Below are positions 14,460-16,649 of a stretch of 16,649 nt of DNA, in pieces. The notes below the pieces were generated by a model that was not told the origin of the DNA, did not search any database, and worked only from the letters and a program-made list of their open reading frames with translations. Position numbers and translations under genes: made by a program. The stretch is from an uncultured Limosilactobacillus sp. (lineage in GTDB: Bacteria; Bacillota; Bacilli; Lactobacillales; Lactobacillaceae). The first letter of the stretch is position 1; each line of letters starts with the position of its first letter. The stretch lies in contig CALVFC010000017.1 in assembly GCA_944326735.1 (NCBI GenBank), forward strand, positions 1-16,649, read 5' to 3'.

Positions 14460-14465
14460 TATAAT
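14460..14465 (+). promoter_or_regulatory. -10 element of the MFS exporter gene
   Basis: TATAAT sits 32 bases before the ATG. No convincing -35 is seen 16-19 bases upstream (TTCATC or TTTCAT are weak). A small CATCA/TGATG inverted repeat at 14441-14456 lies just upstream. Confidence 0.45.
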
Positions 14466-14497
14466 GGTACCAATTTTCATTAGTAAAGGAAGTTTGT

Positions 14498-15703
14498 ATG
14501 GCAGAAAATAAGATACCAATTTGGCAACGTAATTTACGAGTATTATCTGTAGCGGTATTTATTGCCGGGATTGCTTTTTCTGAAGTGATGCCCTTCTTAC
14601 CATTATACATCAGCACGTTAGGCCATTTTTCTCACCAACAGTTGAATATGTGGGCCGGCCTAGTGTTCTCTGGAATCTATTTTGTTTCCGCATTTGTCTC
14701 ACCATGGTGGGGAAAGCTGGCCGATAAGAAAGGCCGCAAACTAATGATTCTTCGGGCCTCATTGGGGATGTCAGTTGTCTTAGCAGCGATGGGCTTAGTA
14801 ACGAATGTCTGGCAACTATTTCTCTTACGAATGACGCAGGGCTTCTTTGCTGGCTTTGTTTCTAATTCTAACGCCCTCATTGCTACCGAAACCCCAAAAG
14901 AGAAGTCTGGGCAGGCTTTAGGGACAATGACGGCATCATTCACTGCCGGTAACCTGTTAGGGCCCTTCGTCGGTGGTGCCCTCGCGTCGATTTTCAGCTA
15001 CCGGGTGACCTTCTTCATCACTGGGTTTCTCTTATTAATTGCCTTCCTGCTGACCTTATTCTTCGTTCATGAAGATGACTTTACACCCGTTAATCGTAAG
15101 GACCTGGAAAGCAGCAAGGGCGTTATTAAAGCGCTCCAATACCCCCGAATGATCTTTGGACTACTCTTAACCACCCTTATCATTCAAGCAGCAACCAACT
15201 CAATTAATCCCATTGTGTCCCTCTACGTTAAACAACTGATGCACAATCAGGGCAACGTCGTCTTTATCTCTGGGGTCATTGCGGCGCTCCCGGGGATTGC
15301 GACTTTCCTGGCAGCCTCACGATTTGGGGCCATCGGTGACCGGATTGGGACCCACAAAGTAATCGTTGCCGGATTTATTGGTGCAACGATCCTGTTCTTC
15401 CTGACGGCTTTTGTCCATAACACAATTGAGCTGGGAATACTTCGCTTCCTGGTCGGCTTTACTGATGCGTGTTTATTCCCTCAGGTTCAGACCCTGCTAA
15501 CGAAGAATTCACCTTCAATGGTCACTGGACGAATCTTTTCCTGGAACCAGAGTGCAATGTACATTGGTAACATCATCGGCCCCCTTCTTGGTTCAACCAT
15601 TGCCGGTATTTATAATTACAGCATGGTGTTCATTGTGACCGCATTGATCGTGGTGGTTAACTTAATTCTCTTCAGGATAAACGTTATTAAATTCATTAAA
15701 TAA
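14498..15703 (+). CDS. MFS multidrug-type exporter
   Basis: A 401-residue, twelve-helix major facilitator protein of the drug/H+ antiporter kind (TetA/Bmr/NorA-like), in the cytoplasmic membrane. Motif A, GKLADKKGRKLM, is at residues 72-83 in loop 2-3. An Arg in helix 4 (LRMTQGFFAGFVSNSNALIA) and the motif-C-like stretch TAGNLLGPFVGGALAS in helix 5 point to an exporter. A second-half copy of motif A (RFGAIGDRIGTHKV) is also visible. The substrate cannot be told from sequence. AAGGAAG is about 8 bases before the ATG. It stands alone, divergent from ddl, with its own terminator. Confidence 0.88.
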   Translation: MAENKIPIWQRNLRVLSVAVFIAGIAFSEVMPFLPLYISTLGHFSHQQLNMWAGLVFSGIYFVSAFVSPWWGKLADKKGRKLMILRASLGMSVVLAAMGLVTNVWQLFLLRMTQGFFAGFVSNSNALIATETPKEKSGQALGTMTASFTAGNLLGPFVGGALASIFSYRVTFFITGFLLLIAFLLTLFFVHEDDFTPVNRKDLESSKGVIKALQYPRMIFGLLLTTLIIQAATNSINPIVSLYVKQLMHNQGNVVFISGVIAALPGIATFLAASRFGAIGDRIGTHKVIVAGFIGATILFFLTAFVHNTIELGILRFLVGFTDACLFPQVQTLLTKNSPSMVTGRIFSWNQSAMYIGNIIGPLLGSTIAGIYNYSMVFIVTALIVVVNLILFRINVIKFIK

Positions 15704-15708
15704 AGCAA

Positions 15709-15755
15709 ATGGCCAACAGTGGCGGTGATCCCGCTCGACTGTTGGCCATCTTTTT
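15709..15755 (+). terminator. Terminator of the MFS exporter gene
   Basis: ATGGCCAACAGT at 15709-15720 pairs perfectly with ACTGTTGGCCAT at 15738-15749, with an inner GCGG/CCGC stem, followed by CTTTTT. It lies between converging genes and may also stop transcription from metQ, though the T tract on the - strand is interrupted (ATTTGCTTT). Confidence 0.92.
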
Positions 15756-15770
15756 GTATTCGATTAATTA

Positions 15771-16592
15771 TTACTTACCATTAGGGTAAACAGCTTCAAC
15801 CCCACCCTTGTAATGCTTGTTAATCCATTGTTGGGTTGACTTGGATTGCAATGCCTTCATTAACTTCTTAACGGCCGGCTTGTTTTGGTCACCCTTTTGA
15901 ACAGCAACCAAGTTGGCGTATGGAGAAGTATTCTTTTCAAGGGCAATGGCGTCCTTTTGTGGATTCAATCCGGCTTGAACGGCGTAGTTAGCGTTGATAA
16001 CAACGGCATCCCCTTCACCACGCTTGTAGAATTGCGTCATCAGCTTTGGTTCCAGGTCATGCTTGAACTTCAGATTCTTCTTGTTCGTTTGGATATCATC
16101 AAAGGTGGCGGATTCTAACTTCGTTCCTGGTTTCAAAGTGATTAATCCTTCGTCCTTTAAGATCTTCAGAACACGACCATAGTCAGCCACGTTGTTAGAA
16201 ACTAAGATCGTGGCGCCATCAGGTAAGTCCTTCAAAGACTTGTACTTCTTGGAGTAGAAGCCGATTGGTTCCAAGTGAACGTTACCGGCACTAACCAGGG
16301 TCCCATGGTTCTTCTTATTCCAATTGTCCAAGAATGGCTTGTGTTGGAAGTAGTTGGCATCCAAGTCACCAGAAGCTAATTCCTTGTTTGGCAAAACATA
16401 GTCTTGGAAAGTCTTAACTTGTAAGTTAACCCCTTCCTTCTTCAGTTGTGGTTGAACGTGACGTAAAATTTCAGCTTGTGGTGTGGCGGTTGCACCAACT
16501 GTTAAGGTGGTTTCCTTCTTCTGACCACAACCAGCTAATAATAAAGCTCCGGCAGCAATTGTTGCTAAGCCTGCTAACCATTTCTTCTTCAT
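15771..16592 (-). CDS. metQ: Methionine ABC transporter substrate-binding lipoprotein
   Basis: A 273-residue NlpA/MetQ-family lipoprotein that binds methionine outside the membrane for the MetNI importer. It has a lipoprotein signal peptide: MKKK, a hydrophobic core, and lipobox LLAGC with the lipidated Cys22. The mature part opens TLTVGATATPQAEILRHVQP and contains NYFQHKPFLDNWNKK, a MetQ hallmark, then VHLEPIGFYSKKYKSL and NAYAVQAGL-like NANYAVQAGLNP. I chose ATG 16592, 8 bases after GAGGAGG; a TTG two codons earlier is less likely. It follows the probable metI stop by 17 bases, giving the usual metN-metI-metQ order. Upstream regulation, such as a riboswitch or T-box, lies outside the window. 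Confidence 0.95.
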   Translation of the reverse strand: MKKKWLAGLATIAAGALLLAGCGQKKETTLTVGATATPQAEILRHVQPQLKKEGVNLQVKTFQDYVLPNKELASGDLDANYFQHKPFLDNWNKKNHGTLVSAGNVHLEPIGFYSKKYKSLKDLPDGATILVSNNVADYGRVLKILKDEGLITLKPGTKLESATFDDIQTNKKNLKFKHDLEPKLMTQFYKRGEGDAVVINANYAVQAGLNPQKDAIALEKNTSPYANLVAVQKGDQNKPAVKKLMKALQSKSTQQWINKHYKGGVEAVYPNGK

Positions 16593-16609
16593 AATCAATT
16601 CCTCCTCAA

Positions 16610-16649
16610 TTAACGTTTATCAATTCTCTTCACGGTGTAATCACCAATG
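16610..16649 (-). CDS. metI: C-terminal end of probable MetI permease (partial)
   Basis: The - strand frame entering at the window edge reads IGDYTVKRIDKR followed by TAA. A basic end of this shape (IGD...K-ID-R) is typical of the methionine ABC permease MetI, and the position just before metQ fits. Only 12 residues are visible, so the call rests on context. Confidence 0.65.
   Translation of the reverse strand, partial: IGDYTVKRIDKR

Overview
This window looks like chromosomal DNA from a lactobacillus, most likely a vancomycin-resistant heterofermentative type such as Limosilactobacillus. The reasons are strong AAGGAGG-type ribosome binding sites, compact U-tailed terminators, the gene neighbourhood rpsD-yueI-rarA-usp, a full L-arabinose operon with an AraR repressor of the Bacillus type, and a D-alanine ligase carrying the D-lactate-type Phe in its active site. 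Species is an inference only. I see no insertion sequence, phage gene, tRNA, rRNA or CRISPR array.

Left part (1-3841, + strand): ribosomal protein S4 (rpsD) with its terminator, a YueI-family protein, and the clamp-loader-like AAA+ ATPase RarA. A 286-base gap follows that folds like a 6S RNA with its own promoter and terminator. Then come a small three-helix membrane protein and a universal stress protein with its own promoter and terminator.

Middle (3870-12164): an arabinose-utilisation locus in two converging halves. On the + strand, araR (GntR-type DNA-binding domain plus LacI-type sugar-binding domain) overlaps an aldo/keto reductase gene. On the - strand, transcription runs from a control region at about 11850-12085 through a sugar/H+ symporter (araE-like), araB, araD and araA to a maltose/galactoside-type O-acetyltransferase. 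Arabinose is imported, isomerised to L-ribulose (AraA), phosphorylated (AraB) and epimerised to D-xylulose 5-phosphate (AraD). The control region holds a cre-like site and three AraR-box-like palindromes, one of them inside the promoter spacer. A bidirectional terminator at 5862-5908 separates the two halves.

Right part (12165-16649): a - strand HTH/TPR regulator without an obvious partner, a - strand D-alanine ligase, a divergent + strand MFS exporter, and a - strand methionine-binding lipoprotein (metQ). MetQ is preceded by the last codons of what looks like metI, so a methionine ABC transporter operon continues beyond the window.

The most interesting parts are the layered arabinose control region, the araR-aldo/keto reductase pair with no visible AraR box of its own, the 6S RNA candidate, and the repeat-rich leader of the HTH/TPR regulator. 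I found no convincing evidence of a wholly new system.
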